Shown piece by piece: positions 29,224-37,884 of a DNA stretch of 64,000 nucleotides. Below the pieces are notes generated by a model. That model had not been told where the DNA came from, did not search any database, and was given only the letters and a program-made list of their open reading frames with translations. Source of the DNA: Prevotella multiformis DSM 16608 (GTDB lineage Bacteria; Bacteroidota; Bacteroidia; Bacteroidales; Bacteroidaceae). Every line of letters starts with the position of its first letter. Positions within the stretch are counted from its first letter, which is position 1. The stretch is from assembly GCF_000191065.1 (NCBI RefSeq), contig NZ_GL872283.1, positions 1,411,387 through 1,475,386 on the forward strand. The letters run 5' to 3'. The position numbers and the translations under genes are program-made.

Positions 29224-29798
29224 CAATTGCGGATTTTTCATCCGGACAGGGTCTTAAAACAATTAAAACGGCTTTACAGGGGACCGTCTTCCCAAAAGAG
29301 CCGGGCAGCACCTTATTATTAATGACGTCATCCAAAGCCATATCCATGATGGATCGCCTGCCCCGGCTTCCGGCAATATACATCATCATCTGCCGCATGA
29401 CATTGAAAACATCCGCAATCGGCAGAATAAAGCATATTATATTCTGCCGCAACAGGATTTTTGCACCTTTTCGGCAGAATCGAACATAAAATCATTCATA
29501 CAACCCAAAGACTGCCTACAACAAAAGTACATTTTCGATTTGCCGTCACTTTTTGATATTCTTCATTCGTACATTGTGTATCATCTTGTCATGCGTTTCT
29601 AAAGCCTGACAACATTATAATGCCTGACGGAGTCCGTACCGGGCTTGACACCAAGGATGAATCCCACCAGCATCCATGGTGTTTGGCCGTCAACATACTG
29701 CCAGAGAATGCCCCACCGGACATTTCAAACAGGACAAAACAAAAAAAACGTAACACGTGTTTCACAACAGATGTTACGCAAAAAAACTTAGAGAGTTG

Positions 29799-29831
29799 TT
29801 GAATCATTCAATCAGGTTATTTTTACCTTTG
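29799..29831 (+). promoter_or_regulatory. Orphan promoter-like site pointing into the small gene
   Basis: TACCTTTG (29824-29831) is an exact -7 match on the plus strand, with TTG at 29799-29801 at a slightly long 22-bp spacing. No plus-strand gene follows; a transcript would be antisense to the small secreted-type gene at 29906 and the end of the repeat-protein gene. Confidence 0.4.
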
Positions 29832-29905
29832 TGCCTCTCGCCAGAGGTCACGACGAAATTATGTTGTCTGGTAAAAGAGTATCACATAATTGCATTGTCG
29901 AGACA

Positions 29906-30094
29906 TCAGTCCTCCCATGGGCTGTAATGCGGAAGTTCCGCACCTTCCTCCGGAAAGACATCGTTTCCTTTTGCCTCAATAGGTTTGTGAGGGTTGTAGG
30001 GTCCCTGTACGCCGGGACTGGCTGTCTCCATCAGACCTTCCTGTACAACCGTCACCACGATGGTGGCGGGGCTTGTATATCTTTTCTTTCCCAT
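29906..30094 (-). CDS. Small protein of unknown function (Prevotella-type SPGV peptide)
   Basis: The 62-residue product begins MGKKRYTSPATIVVTVVQEG and continues LMETASPGVQGPYNPHKP. Short proteins with a Pro-x-hydrophobic N-terminal half and an S-P-G-V motif are frequent in Prevotella, often beside surface-protein genes; I know no function for them. It starts 13 bp after the repeat-protein stop and is probably co-transcribed. It has no signal peptide that I can see. Call rests on position and composition. Confidence 0.6.
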   Translation of the reverse strand: MGKKRYTSPATIVVTVVQEGLMETASPGVQGPYNPHKPIEAKGNDVFPEEGAELPHYSPWED

Positions 30095-30107
30095 TGTCTT
30101 TCAATTT

Positions 30108-33100
30108 TTATTTGATTATCACTTTCTTTCCATTGCGGATGTATACACCGTGCTCCGGCCGGCTTACGCGCTGTCCGTTGAGGTTGTACCAGACATCCTG
30201 CCTCTCGCTGTCTTCCGCAGCATCAACATTCTCGATGCCTGTCGCCTCACCATCGTCGAAGACAAATGTCACCTTGGCACCTGCCGGCAGGGATCCGAGC
30301 TTGGCATACGCCTTGTGGACCGTGAAACCGTTGACAGGAGTCTCTGCCTTGCGGAACATACCGTCCTGCATGACGTAAACCGGCGAGCCGGGGGAAGCAT
30401 TGACCGCCGCATCGTTGACCGTCACGCCCTTCATGACGTTTTCCGTGATGGAGTAAGACACGTTGTCGTGCTCGCCGATCGTGTAATAGAAATCGGCAGG
30501 TGTGGATTCCTTGTCAAGAACTTTCAGCAACACGCCTGTTCCGGCAGGAATGTAACCGTAGTTGCCGTTGACGCCGCCTTTCAGGTCAACACTCGTCATC
30601 CGTACGTGATAAGAGCTTTTACCATAGTCGCCGCTGCCACGAAGAATGGGAGTACCAGCGACGAAAGCCGCCACCTTGACAGTGTGTTTTTGGGTCAGGT
30701 AATCGGAAAAGTCGGTATCGAACTCACGTGCGAACGTTCCATACTTGCGGTTTATCTTGAACGCCGCATTTCCGTCGCCCTGAATCTTGTAGTCCAGTGC
30801 CTTCGCATAGTTGCTCCATGCCGCTTTATAGTCGGACAATTTCGACTTCTTCACATAGATTTTCTGCTCACAGTTTCCTGTTCCCGATGCTCCCCGGAAA
30901 AATTCGCTGAAGGCAGCCCCGAGAGAGAAATACTTCTGCGAAAGCTTCGTGGCGGGCGCATTACCCGTGAAAATCACCTGTCTGATAGTCGTACTGACAG
31001 GACTGATGGTGCTTTGACCGTTGGCGGTAACACGCTTCGTCTTTGTCACGAAAGCCATGGCGCCAATGTAGTCTACAGCGGCCTTTACAACTACCTCCTT
31101 CATGTGCTCGTTAGCATTCTCAAAGGCATAATCGCCGATAAGCCCTACCTTGTAGGTCTTGGATGTACCGCCCTCATCCGTTTTCACCTGTTCGGGCAGG
31201 ACAAAAGTCTTCACATCAGCAGTAGTGGAGAGGAAGTCGACTGTCGTGGGAGAAGTCGGGATATACTCGTCCGTGGCAGCCGAAGTGCCTTCGGCCTTGA
31301 CCGTGAACGATGGCTTCAAGGTGAAATTCTTCCAGAACGGGTCACTCTTGTACTTGTCGAGGAGGCTCTTGCGTACATAAACTGTGATGTGGCTCTTCGC
31401 ATCGTCTGCAGCCACTTTTCCATTGTCGAACGACATGGTGTTTTCTCCCTGATCAATGCGGCTTCCCGGTATCAATTCATCGCAGAGCAGCGTCACCGTC
31501 TTCAGAGCCGGATTCAGTCCGAAAGCACGTATGCCGATCGCATTCACCTTGGCCGGAATGACAATATTCGTAAACTGACTGCCGCCTTCGTAGAAAGCAT
31601 AGTCGCCGATCTTCGTAATGGACGGCGGCAGGAGGGTAAAGTCGGTGCGTGCCTTGCCCGGAGGGAATATCAGCAGTTCGCTCTTGTCCTTGCTCAGCAG
31701 AATACCCTGTACACTGGAATACTTCGGGTTGGCAGCATCTACATCTATGTTGGCGAGCTTCGAGTCGTACTTGAAAGCCTCCGGATGGATATTCGTACAA
31801 CCTGCGGGCACATTCACACGCTCTAATACGTTACAGTTTTTGAATGCTTCCTTCTCAATGGACGTAACACTTGCAGGTATTTTGAGGCGCTTGATTCCAC
31901 TGTTGGAAAAAGCACCCTCTCCAAAGGAGATAATCGTACTGTTATCTGCGAAATTCACTGTTCCCATTGCAGGAGTATTGCCAAAGGCATTGTCACCGAT
32001 AGTCGTCACAGAAGCAGGGAAATCAAAAGACTTCAAATTCTCCAAATCAGCAAATGCACTGGATTCAATTGTCTTGAGTTTGCAGCTCCCCTGAAAATTG
32101 AAATTCGTAAGACTACTGCAGGCTACGAAAGCACCTTTCTTGATTGTTTCCAGTTGAGAGCCGTCAGGGACATTCACCGTTTTCAACTTGTCACACCCGG
32201 CGAATGCGGTTCCTAAAGTCTTCAATGACTTAGGCAGCGTTGCCGTAGTCAATCTTGGACACCACAAAAATGTTCTGCCCCGTAATTCGGTTATCTTCGA
32301 TGGTTCTTCAAAGACAACGGTCTCGAGAAGAATTGCTCTGAATGCTTCAACCCCCAAGGACGTGATCCCTGCCGGTATCGTCATCTTCTCAATCTTTGCA
32401 TCCATAAAAGCCTGTGTCCCTATTTCCGTTACACTGCTGGGGATTTTGTACTCTTTTTCCACCCGTCCTGTGGGGTAAGCGATCAGTTTTGTTTTGTCCT
32501 TATTGAACAACACCCCATCTTCATCCGAAGAATAATTCGGATTGCCGGGCTGGACAATATACTTCGTAAGTCCCTTCATGGACGCAAAAGCCCCTCTACC
32601 AATAGAGGTAAGACTACTTGGAATGGTGATTTCAGAAATATTATGACAGCCTGCCATGCAGTAATTACCCAATTTTTCTACTTGATTAAAATCTATCGAT
32701 GTAAGTCTGTAAGCACAATAGAATGTGTAACCATACGGAATGGATTTCACACCATCGGGTACTTTGAATGTAGCACCCTCCTTGCCAGACGGATAATAAA
32801 TCAGTTGGCTCTTGTCTTTATTGTACAACACACCATCCACACTGCAATAGTTGGGGTTGCTGCCATCAACTTCAATCTCTTTCAAGGATTCCGGGTGATA
32901 AGAAAAAGTCGGCCAGCTTCCCATATAGATATATTCGACTGATGCCGGGATGATTAGTTTCTGCAAGGTAGAAGTTGTTCCTATAGCATATATAGCGATA
33001 CTCTTAGTATTCGCATTGATTTCATACTTGCCGCCTGTAGCAGAAAAATCCATGCCGCAAGGAATGCAGATCAGTTTCTTATGCCCTTGGGTATAAAGCA

Positions 33101-33653
33101 CACCGCCATCCGATATAAAGGCAGGATTCCCCGATTCAACCTTTATTTCCTTCAATTTAGGACAGCTACCCAACAGCACATTTGCCCGAGGTTCAATCTC
33201 CTTCACACTGGCAGGAAGTGTCAGGGAGGTTATATTGGCCCTGTGAAAACAATAATTCGCTAACGTAGTAATCGTATTGGGAAGTTTCACCTCCGTCACC
33301 TTCTCGTCCCACACGGTGGGGTCATTCGAGTCGTATGCTCCTCCAATCTGTGTCACCGTGAAATAGACATCCTTGCCATCGAACACCTTGGCGGGGATTT
33401 CTACCGTCCCCTTGACTCCCCTCACGTTGTATACAGCCAGCTTAGGACTGGATGCACTGGCATCAATGACACGGTAGGTAATGTAACCCTCTCCGTAAGG
33501 CATTTTAATGTAATTACCTACGACATAAGCCTTCGCTCCAATACCTCCCATCATCATAACGAGCAGAATGGCAGTTCGCAGACACATAAGGCGGGTAAAC
33601 AAAGCCATCCTCAAGACGGCCCCTCTTCCGAATTTGTTTTGTTTTTCTCTCAT
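30108..33653 (-). CDS. BspA-type leucine-rich-repeat surface protein, probable T9SS-like cargo
   Basis: From the ATG at 33653 the protein has 1181 residues; a TTG at 33674 is an alternative start. A signal peptide ends near GGIGAKA (about residue 42). Many Treponema/BspA-type repeats follow, with patterns such as ITSLGVEAFRAI and LTSIGRGAFASM, mixed with internal VDGVLYNKDKSQLIYYP repeats. The last about 25 residues (WYNLNGQRVSRPEHGVYIRN) are the short tail common on secreted Prevotella proteins and resemble a T9SS sorting signal. Such proteins bind host matrix or other bacteria. The T9SS operon lies 22 kb away. Confidence 0.9.
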   Translation of the reverse strand: MREKQNKFGRGAVLRMALFTRLMCLRTAILLVMMMGGIGAKAYVVGNYIKMPYGEGYITYRVIDASASSPKLAVYNVRGVKGTVEIPAKVFDGKDVYFTVTQIGGAYDSNDPTVWDEKVTEVKLPNTITTLANYCFHRANITSLTLPASVKEIEPRANVLLGSCPKLKEIKVESGNPAFISDGGVLYTQGHKKLICIPCGMDFSATGGKYEINANTKSIAIYAIGTTSTLQKLIIPASVEYIYMGSWPTFSYHPESLKEIEVDGSNPNYCSVDGVLYNKDKSQLIYYPSGKEGATFKVPDGVKSIPYGYTFYCAYRLTSIDFNQVEKLGNYCMAGCHNISEITIPSSLTSIGRGAFASMKGLTKYIVQPGNPNYSSDEDGVLFNKDKTKLIAYPTGRVEKEYKIPSSVTEIGTQAFMDAKIEKMTIPAGITSLGVEAFRAILLETVVFEEPSKITELRGRTFLWCPRLTTATLPKSLKTLGTAFAGCDKLKTVNVPDGSQLETIKKGAFVACSSLTNFNFQGSCKLKTIESSAFADLENLKSFDFPASVTTIGDNAFGNTPAMGTVNFADNSTIISFGEGAFSNSGIKRLKIPASVTSIEKEAFKNCNVLERVNVPAGCTNIHPEAFKYDSKLANIDVDAANPKYSSVQGILLSKDKSELLIFPPGKARTDFTLLPPSITKIGDYAFYEGGSQFTNIVIPAKVNAIGIRAFGLNPALKTVTLLCDELIPGSRIDQGENTMSFDNGKVAADDAKSHITVYVRKSLLDKYKSDPFWKNFTLKPSFTVKAEGTSAATDEYIPTSPTTVDFLSTTADVKTFVLPEQVKTDEGGTSKTYKVGLIGDYAFENANEHMKEVVVKAAVDYIGAMAFVTKTKRVTANGQSTISPVSTTIRQVIFTGNAPATKLSQKYFSLGAAFSEFFRGASGTGNCEQKIYVKKSKLSDYKAAWSNYAKALDYKIQGDGNAAFKINRKYGTFAREFDTDFSDYLTQKHTVKVAAFVAGTPILRGSGDYGKSSYHVRMTSVDLKGGVNGNYGYIPAGTGVLLKVLDKESTPADFYYTIGEHDNVSYSITENVMKGVTVNDAAVNASPGSPVYVMQDGMFRKAETPVNGFTVHKAYAKLGSLPAGAKVTFVFDDGEATGIENVDAAEDSERQDVWYNLNGQRVSRPEHGVYIRNGKKVIIK

Positions 33654-33736
33654 GTCTTCTGTTTTGTTTCTCAATATAACAATTCAATTAACATCTATCA
33701 AACCGTTCAGTCATATAATTATGAAAGCTGGTGTTG

Positions 33737-33744
33737 CAAAGTTA
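33737..33744 (-). promoter_or_regulatory. -7 promoter element of the repeat-protein gene
   Basis: TAACTTTG on the minus strand, about 84 bp before the start. A -33 TTTG at normal spacing is not evident. The upstream gene's terminator ends only 12 bp away, so this is probably the first promoter for the repeat protein. Confidence 0.55.
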
Positions 33745-33755
33745 TGGAACAGCAC

Positions 33756-33796
33756 GAAAAAACGCCGCACAAAGACCTTGAAATCTTTGTGCGGCG
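33756..33796 (-). terminator. Intrinsic terminator of the TPR regulator gene
   Basis: A perfect 13-bp stem, CGCCGCACAAAGA (33763-33775) with TCTTTGTGCGGCG (33784-33796), has an 8-base loop. On the minus strand it is followed by TTTTTT. It lies about 110 bp beyond the regulator stop codon. Confidence 0.9.
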
Positions 33797-33907
33797 AGAG
33801 AGAATTGTCAAACCAGGCGGGAATTTACCCCCCCCCGAAACAAAATTTAACAATCTGAAAACCAATTTATTACATACAACAACAGGTTTTTTGACATCAA
33901 GAAAAGG

Positions 33908-35545
33908 TCATGTGCTGATATTCGTGTCGTCTCCCTGCTGTTTCTGCCGGCGTATGTTGTAACGCATGGTGCGGATGCTGCCGTTGGAGACGTTCATGAT
34001 CCGGGCTATCTCGGCATCGTTGTAGCCCTTCTTCCAGAGATAGAAGAAGATGGTGGGCTTCGCCGTCAGCTTCTCGCTCAGGGTGGCGAAGACATCCGGA
34101 TCGATGAAGCGTGCGTAACAGATGTAGCGTTCCTGCGTGTCCTTGTCCCAGCCTTCCATCGTGGCCGTGCCCCGCTCTATCGATTCGTAGAGGGGCTTTC
34201 CGTCGATGATCCGGTCGGCCTGCGTCTTGGAGTATTCCTTCACCTGTCCCTTGAGCTTCCCTATCTCGTGCGTCTGCCGGTAGGTCTTCCGCCTGAGCTT
34301 TCCCAGCCGTTCGCGCGACCTGCGGATATAGCGCCGTGCCAGCAGGAACACATATCCGCCTGCCAGCAGGACGACGATGCCGGCGAACGTCATCCGCAGG
34401 CGGTTCTGCCGCTGGTTTTCCTGTTCCAGTTTGCGTGCGAGGTAATCGTGCTCCTGCACGGAGGCCTCGTTGAGCAGCCGGGCGTTGTGCCGTGCCAGTA
34501 CCGTGCCTACCGTGTCGAGCCGGCGGCGTGCGTGCAGCTCTTCGTCCTTTGCCCCCGTGTCGCTGTAGAACCGTGCCAGCGACCTGAGGAAACTTACCAT
34601 CGGGGTGCGGTAGCTGCCGTCGGCACGGTAGAGGGAATCGGCCAGCGTCACGGCACGCTGCAGACATCGCTGGGCATCGGCCGGGCGATGCTCCATCCAT
34701 GCGATGCGTGCCAGCCCCAGCTGGGCGTCCGGCATCCGTCCGTCGGCCATCAGGGCGCGTGAGAGATAGTATTTCGCCTTCGGCAGGTCGTTCTGTTCCA
34801 GGTAGTAGCTGCCGAACACCTCGTTGAAAATATCGAACCGGTGGTCGTTGAACTTCGCCCTTTCACGGATCGCGAGCCGCAGATAGTAGTCGGCGCTGTC
34901 CTTCTGGCCGTTCTGCCGGAAGATGGTGGAGATGTCGTAGTGGGTGACGAGCTGCCCCACGGGGTCGTCCCTGCTGTCCATGATCCTTACCATCTGCTGC
35001 ATATAGCGGACGGCCATGTCGAAGTTGCCGAGCTGCTCGTAGACGGTGCTGAGCTGCTGGTAGAGACGTGCGCGGAACTCCGGGTCGGCATCGGGGAGGA
35101 TGAGGAGGGCGTTCTCCAGCGCCACCATGCCTTCCACGGGCTTTCCGTAGCAGAGGTTGCTGACCATTCCCTGCCAGTAATAGCTCTCGGCCAGCTTCGG
35201 GCTGTCGTGCCGCTCCAGCTTCTGCACGGCGGCCGTGATGGCGGAGTCAATGTCGGGAGGGAAGTTCTGCGTGACATAGCTCATGAAGAACTGTGCCTTC
35301 ACCTTTGCCAGCAGCATCCGTCCCTCTTCCTCGTCCGACAGGCCGCCACGAGCCAGTATGCTGTCAGTCCGGTGGAGGACGGCCGCTGCCAGTTTGGGGT
35401 TGTCCGACTCCTTCTCTATCTGCTGGAGAGAAGGGTTTCCGCTGCAGGCAAACAAGAATACGGGGAGCAGGACGGCAAGCAGTATTCTTACAACCGTGCC
35501 CACGGTCTTCTTCCGGTTTATCCTATCAAATCCTATTCTTTTCAT
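33908..35545 (-). CDS. TPR membrane regulator with C-terminal helix-turn-helix
   Basis: From the ATG at 35545 the protein has 545 residues. The N-terminus (VRILLAVLLPVFLFAC, Cys34) is a signal or lipoprotein leader. TPR-like helical repeats follow (about 40-370, for example YYWQGMVSNLCYGKP, YYLRLAIRERAKF). A membrane span lies near 385-405 (MTFAGIVVLLAGGYVFLLA), then a linker and a LuxR-like helix-turn-helix (LWKKGYNDAEIARIMNVSN). The layout puts the TPRs in the periplasm and the DNA-binding part inside, a known Bacteroidetes one-piece sensor design. No ligand or target is evident. A nearby candidate target is the repeat-protein gene downstream. Confidence 0.85.
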   Translation of the reverse strand: MKRIGFDRINRKKTVGTVVRILLAVLLPVFLFACSGNPSLQQIEKESDNPKLAAAVLHRTDSILARGGLSDEEEGRMLLAKVKAQFFMSYVTQNFPPDIDSAITAAVQKLERHDSPKLAESYYWQGMVSNLCYGKPVEGMVALENALLILPDADPEFRARLYQQLSTVYEQLGNFDMAVRYMQQMVRIMDSRDDPVGQLVTHYDISTIFRQNGQKDSADYYLRLAIRERAKFNDHRFDIFNEVFGSYYLEQNDLPKAKYYLSRALMADGRMPDAQLGLARIAWMEHRPADAQRCLQRAVTLADSLYRADGSYRTPMVSFLRSLARFYSDTGAKDEELHARRRLDTVGTVLARHNARLLNEASVQEHDYLARKLEQENQRQNRLRMTFAGIVVLLAGGYVFLLARRYIRRSRERLGKLRRKTYRQTHEIGKLKGQVKEYSKTQADRIIDGKPLYESIERGTATMEGWDKDTQERYICYARFIDPDVFATLSEKLTAKPTIFFYLWKKGYNDAEIARIMNVSNGSIRTMRYNIRRQKQQGDDTNIST

Positions 35546-35551
35546 AGTCTG

Positions 35552-35559
35552 CAAAGTTA
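35552..35559 (-). promoter_or_regulatory. -7 promoter element abutting the regulator start codon
   Basis: TAACTTTG on the minus strand, only six bases before the ATG at 35545. A transcript started at the normal distance would begin at or beside the ATG, that is, leaderless. The -33 element is weak. Confidence 0.6.
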
Positions 35560-35905
35560 AGCAATCTTTTGCAGATTATGCCCGCAAGACCGCATTTTAT
35601 TGAAACCTGAGAACGGAGCTTGGGATTTGGAACTCGCAGCTTGGAGACTGCCCTTTTCTTCTGCGCCGTCTGCCTCCTTGTCTAAACGCAGGTGTTTTTA
35701 TACGACTTGAACCTATCTGTTCCTTTTCTCGGGCACAGCCCCACTGCACAGGAATTAACCCCATGGACAAGAAACCGAACAGACCGCTTCAGCCCGGACG
35801 GAAGACAGTCGACAAAAAACAAAAATAAGTTCTTAAAACCGTCAACCAAGTTTAGAAGCAAGAAGGAAGGCTGTTTACCAAAAGCATTAAACTACAGGGA
35901 ACAGC

Positions 35906-35995
35906 ATTCCCGACCGGTTGGGAGCTGGATTCCCAACGGCTGGGAACAGGATTCCCAACCGATTGGGAACAGCATTCCCGACGGCAGGAAACAAC
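35906..35995. repeat. 22-23-bp-period palindromic array (ATTCCC...GGGAA)
   Basis: ATTCCC starts at 35906, 35929, 35951 and 35974 (23, 22, 23 bp). Each unit is an interrupted palindrome such as TTCCCAACCGATTGGGAA. The same motif family, in its own array, recurs at 51380-51470. It lies just past the pepP stop codon. Confidence 0.9.
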
Positions 35996-36030
35996 AAGTA
36001 TCTTGCAGCATCGGAAAACAGCAGGGGGGC

Positions 36031-37818
36031 TCAGAGCGGGCGGGCAGCCGCCTTCAGCCATGCCGCTTCAGCAGCAGAGAGGTGAGGGGAAAGCGTTTCA
36101 CGGACACGGCGGTGGTAGCTGTTCAGCCACTGCCGCTCCTCCGCAGTCAGCATATCCGGCAGGACCGGCGTCGTGTCGATCGGTGCAAGGGTGAGCGTCT
36201 CGAACCCGAGGAACTCGCCGAAGTCCGTTGTCACGGCAGGGACGATGAGCAGGGTGTTCTCGATGCGCACGCCGAACTTCCCCTCGAGATAGAGCCCCGG
36301 CTCGTCGGTGACGGTCATCCCCGCCCGGAGCGGTGCCGGCCGCCACTCCATGCGAATCTGGTGAGGTCCTTCATGCACATTCAGATAACTTCCAACCCCA
36401 TGTCCCGTTCCGTGCAGGTAGTTGTAACCCTCGCGCCACATCGGCTCGCGGGCGATGGCATCGATCTGCGAGCCGCACGCCCCAGAGGGGAAACGGCACA
36501 GGGCAAGCTGGATGTGTCCCTTCAGCACCAGGGTGTAAATGCGCCGCTGCTCCTCTGTCAGCCGACCCAGGGCAACGGTCCGTGTGATGTCTGTCGTACC
36601 GTCTTCGTACTGTGCCCCGCTGTCAATGAGCACCAGCCCGTGCGGCTCTATGGGGGCGTCTGTCTCCGGGGTCGCCTCGTAATGCACGATGGCACCGTGC
36701 GCCTCGTAACCCACGATGGTGTCGAAGGAGATGCCTTTGAAAAGCGGCTGTTCGGCACGCAGTGCCGTCAGCCTTCGGTCGAGCGACATCTCCGTCTGTC
36801 CGCCGGCCTCGACGGCAGGCTTCAGCCAGGCCAGGAATTTCACCATCGCAATACCGTCGCGCAGCATGACAGCACGGAAGCCGTCCTGCTCCACCCTGTT
36901 CTTGACGGCCTTCATCCCGGGGACAGGCGACTCGCCGAAGACGGCCTTGCCCCGCTGCAAGGCAGAGACCAGCGTGTGGTTCGTAGTGGAGTCGTCGACA
37001 AGCAGGTGTCGCCCGGGGTAATGTTCCAGCCCCACGGCAACCGCTCCGTAGGGTTCTACCGCAATATTCCCGGCTGCAAGACAGTGCCCCACCTCCTCCG
37101 GGAGTTTCTCCTTATTTATATATAAGGTGACGTTCCCAGGCGTTATCAGCAGGTAGGAGACGAAGACGGGGTTGCAGTGTACGTCGCTGCCGCGCAGGTT
37201 CAGCACCCAGGCAATCTCGTCCAGGGCGGTCACCAGCAGGCCGTCGGCCCCCCGGACAGCGAGGCTCTTGCGGATCCGGCTTATCTTGCTTGCGGTCGTT
37301 TCGCCGGCATACTTCAAAGGATGGAGGCAAACCTTATGGCCGGGTATGGCCGGGCGGTCTGTCCATAGCGTCGCCATCGGGTCGGCATCTGTCCGCACCC
37401 GGATGTTCCCTCTTGTCGCCAGTTCCTGCGTCAGAACGGCTACCTCTGCAAAGGAATTGACGTTGCCGTCCAGTCCGACGACGGGCTTCTCATACGCCGC
37501 CAGCTCGTCGGCAAGCCATTCACACACCGTAGGCGTGCCTTCCACACGGAGCTTCATCAGCCGGTATTCCGTGCCTGCCAGCTGTTCTGCGGCAGCGATG
37601 AAATAGCGCGAGTCCGTCCACAGGGCGGCGCGGTCGAGGGTGACGACGGCCGTCCCCGCCGATCCCGTGAAGCCGGAAATCCATTCGCGGCTCTTCCAGT
37701 GGTCGGCGACATACTCGCTGTTGTGCGGGTCACTGCTCGGGAAGACGAAAGCGGAAAATCCGTTCGCCCGCATCCATTCCCGGAGGTTTTCAATTCGTTC
37801 GTTGATGGTCTGTTTCAT
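36031..37818 (-). CDS. pepP: Xaa-Pro aminopeptidase (M24B, aminopeptidase P)
   Basis: The 595-residue enzyme removes N-terminal residues preceding proline. Two creatinase-like N-terminal domains (opening with FVFPSSDPHNSEYVADHWKS) precede the pita-bread catalytic domain. Metal ligands are visible: Asp in VLIDSGAQYEDGTTDITRT, His in HGTGHGVGSYLNVHEGP, Glu in VTDEPGLY and Glu in RIENTLLI. The length is that of the long cytosolic APP1-like forms. It lacks a signal peptide. It stands alone between two gaps. Confidence 0.95.
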   Translation of the reverse strand: MKQTINERIENLREWMRANGFSAFVFPSSDPHNSEYVADHWKSREWISGFTGSAGTAVVTLDRAALWTDSRYFIAAAEQLAGTEYRLMKLRVEGTPTVCEWLADELAAYEKPVVGLDGNVNSFAEVAVLTQELATRGNIRVRTDADPMATLWTDRPAIPGHKVCLHPLKYAGETTASKISRIRKSLAVRGADGLLVTALDEIAWVLNLRGSDVHCNPVFVSYLLITPGNVTLYINKEKLPEEVGHCLAAGNIAVEPYGAVAVGLEHYPGRHLLVDDSTTNHTLVSALQRGKAVFGESPVPGMKAVKNRVEQDGFRAVMLRDGIAMVKFLAWLKPAVEAGGQTEMSLDRRLTALRAEQPLFKGISFDTIVGYEAHGAIVHYEATPETDAPIEPHGLVLIDSGAQYEDGTTDITRTVALGRLTEEQRRIYTLVLKGHIQLALCRFPSGACGSQIDAIAREPMWREGYNYLHGTGHGVGSYLNVHEGPHQIRMEWRPAPLRAGMTVTDEPGLYLEGKFGVRIENTLLIVPAVTTDFGEFLGFETLTLAPIDTTPVLPDMLTAEERQWLNSYHRRVRETLSPHLSAAEAAWLKAAARPL

Positions 37819-37884
37819 ATCATTGTCTGTTTAAGGTCGGTCGTAGTCAGAGCTTAAGGCGGGGTGTAAAACAGGGCGGGGCGG

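Larger units (their letters stand above)
29125..29905. other. 781-bp region without a convincing gene
   Basis: It contains the rpsU promoter (29192-29223), four alternating TCTGCCG/CGGCAGA motifs (29389-29478) and a promoter-like site on the plus strand (29824-29831) with no sense gene downstream. Short open frames on both strands show no recognisable motif and cross A-runs and promoter sites, so they are not called. Confidence 0.6.
35546..36030. other. 485-bp gap with palindromic arrays
   Basis: Besides the regulator promoter it holds the array at 35906-35995 and two looser copies of AGCTTGG 21 bp apart (35617 and 35638). The rest shows no supported gene. Confidence 0.6.

Noticed and set aside
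29144..29452. A 102-codon minus-strand frame covering the rpsU promoter
   Set aside because: It would contain the consensus rpsU promoter and has no recognisable feature.
29620..29802. A 60-codon plus-strand frame in the gap upstream of rpsU
   Set aside because: It crosses a run of eight A, lacks a promoter or known motif, and an opposite-strand frame is equally long.
35692..37125. A 477-codon plus-strand frame opposite pepP that reads through the palindromic array
   Set aside because: Its repeated GWEQDSQPIGNS-like peptide comes only from the DNA array, and the rest is antisense to pepP.
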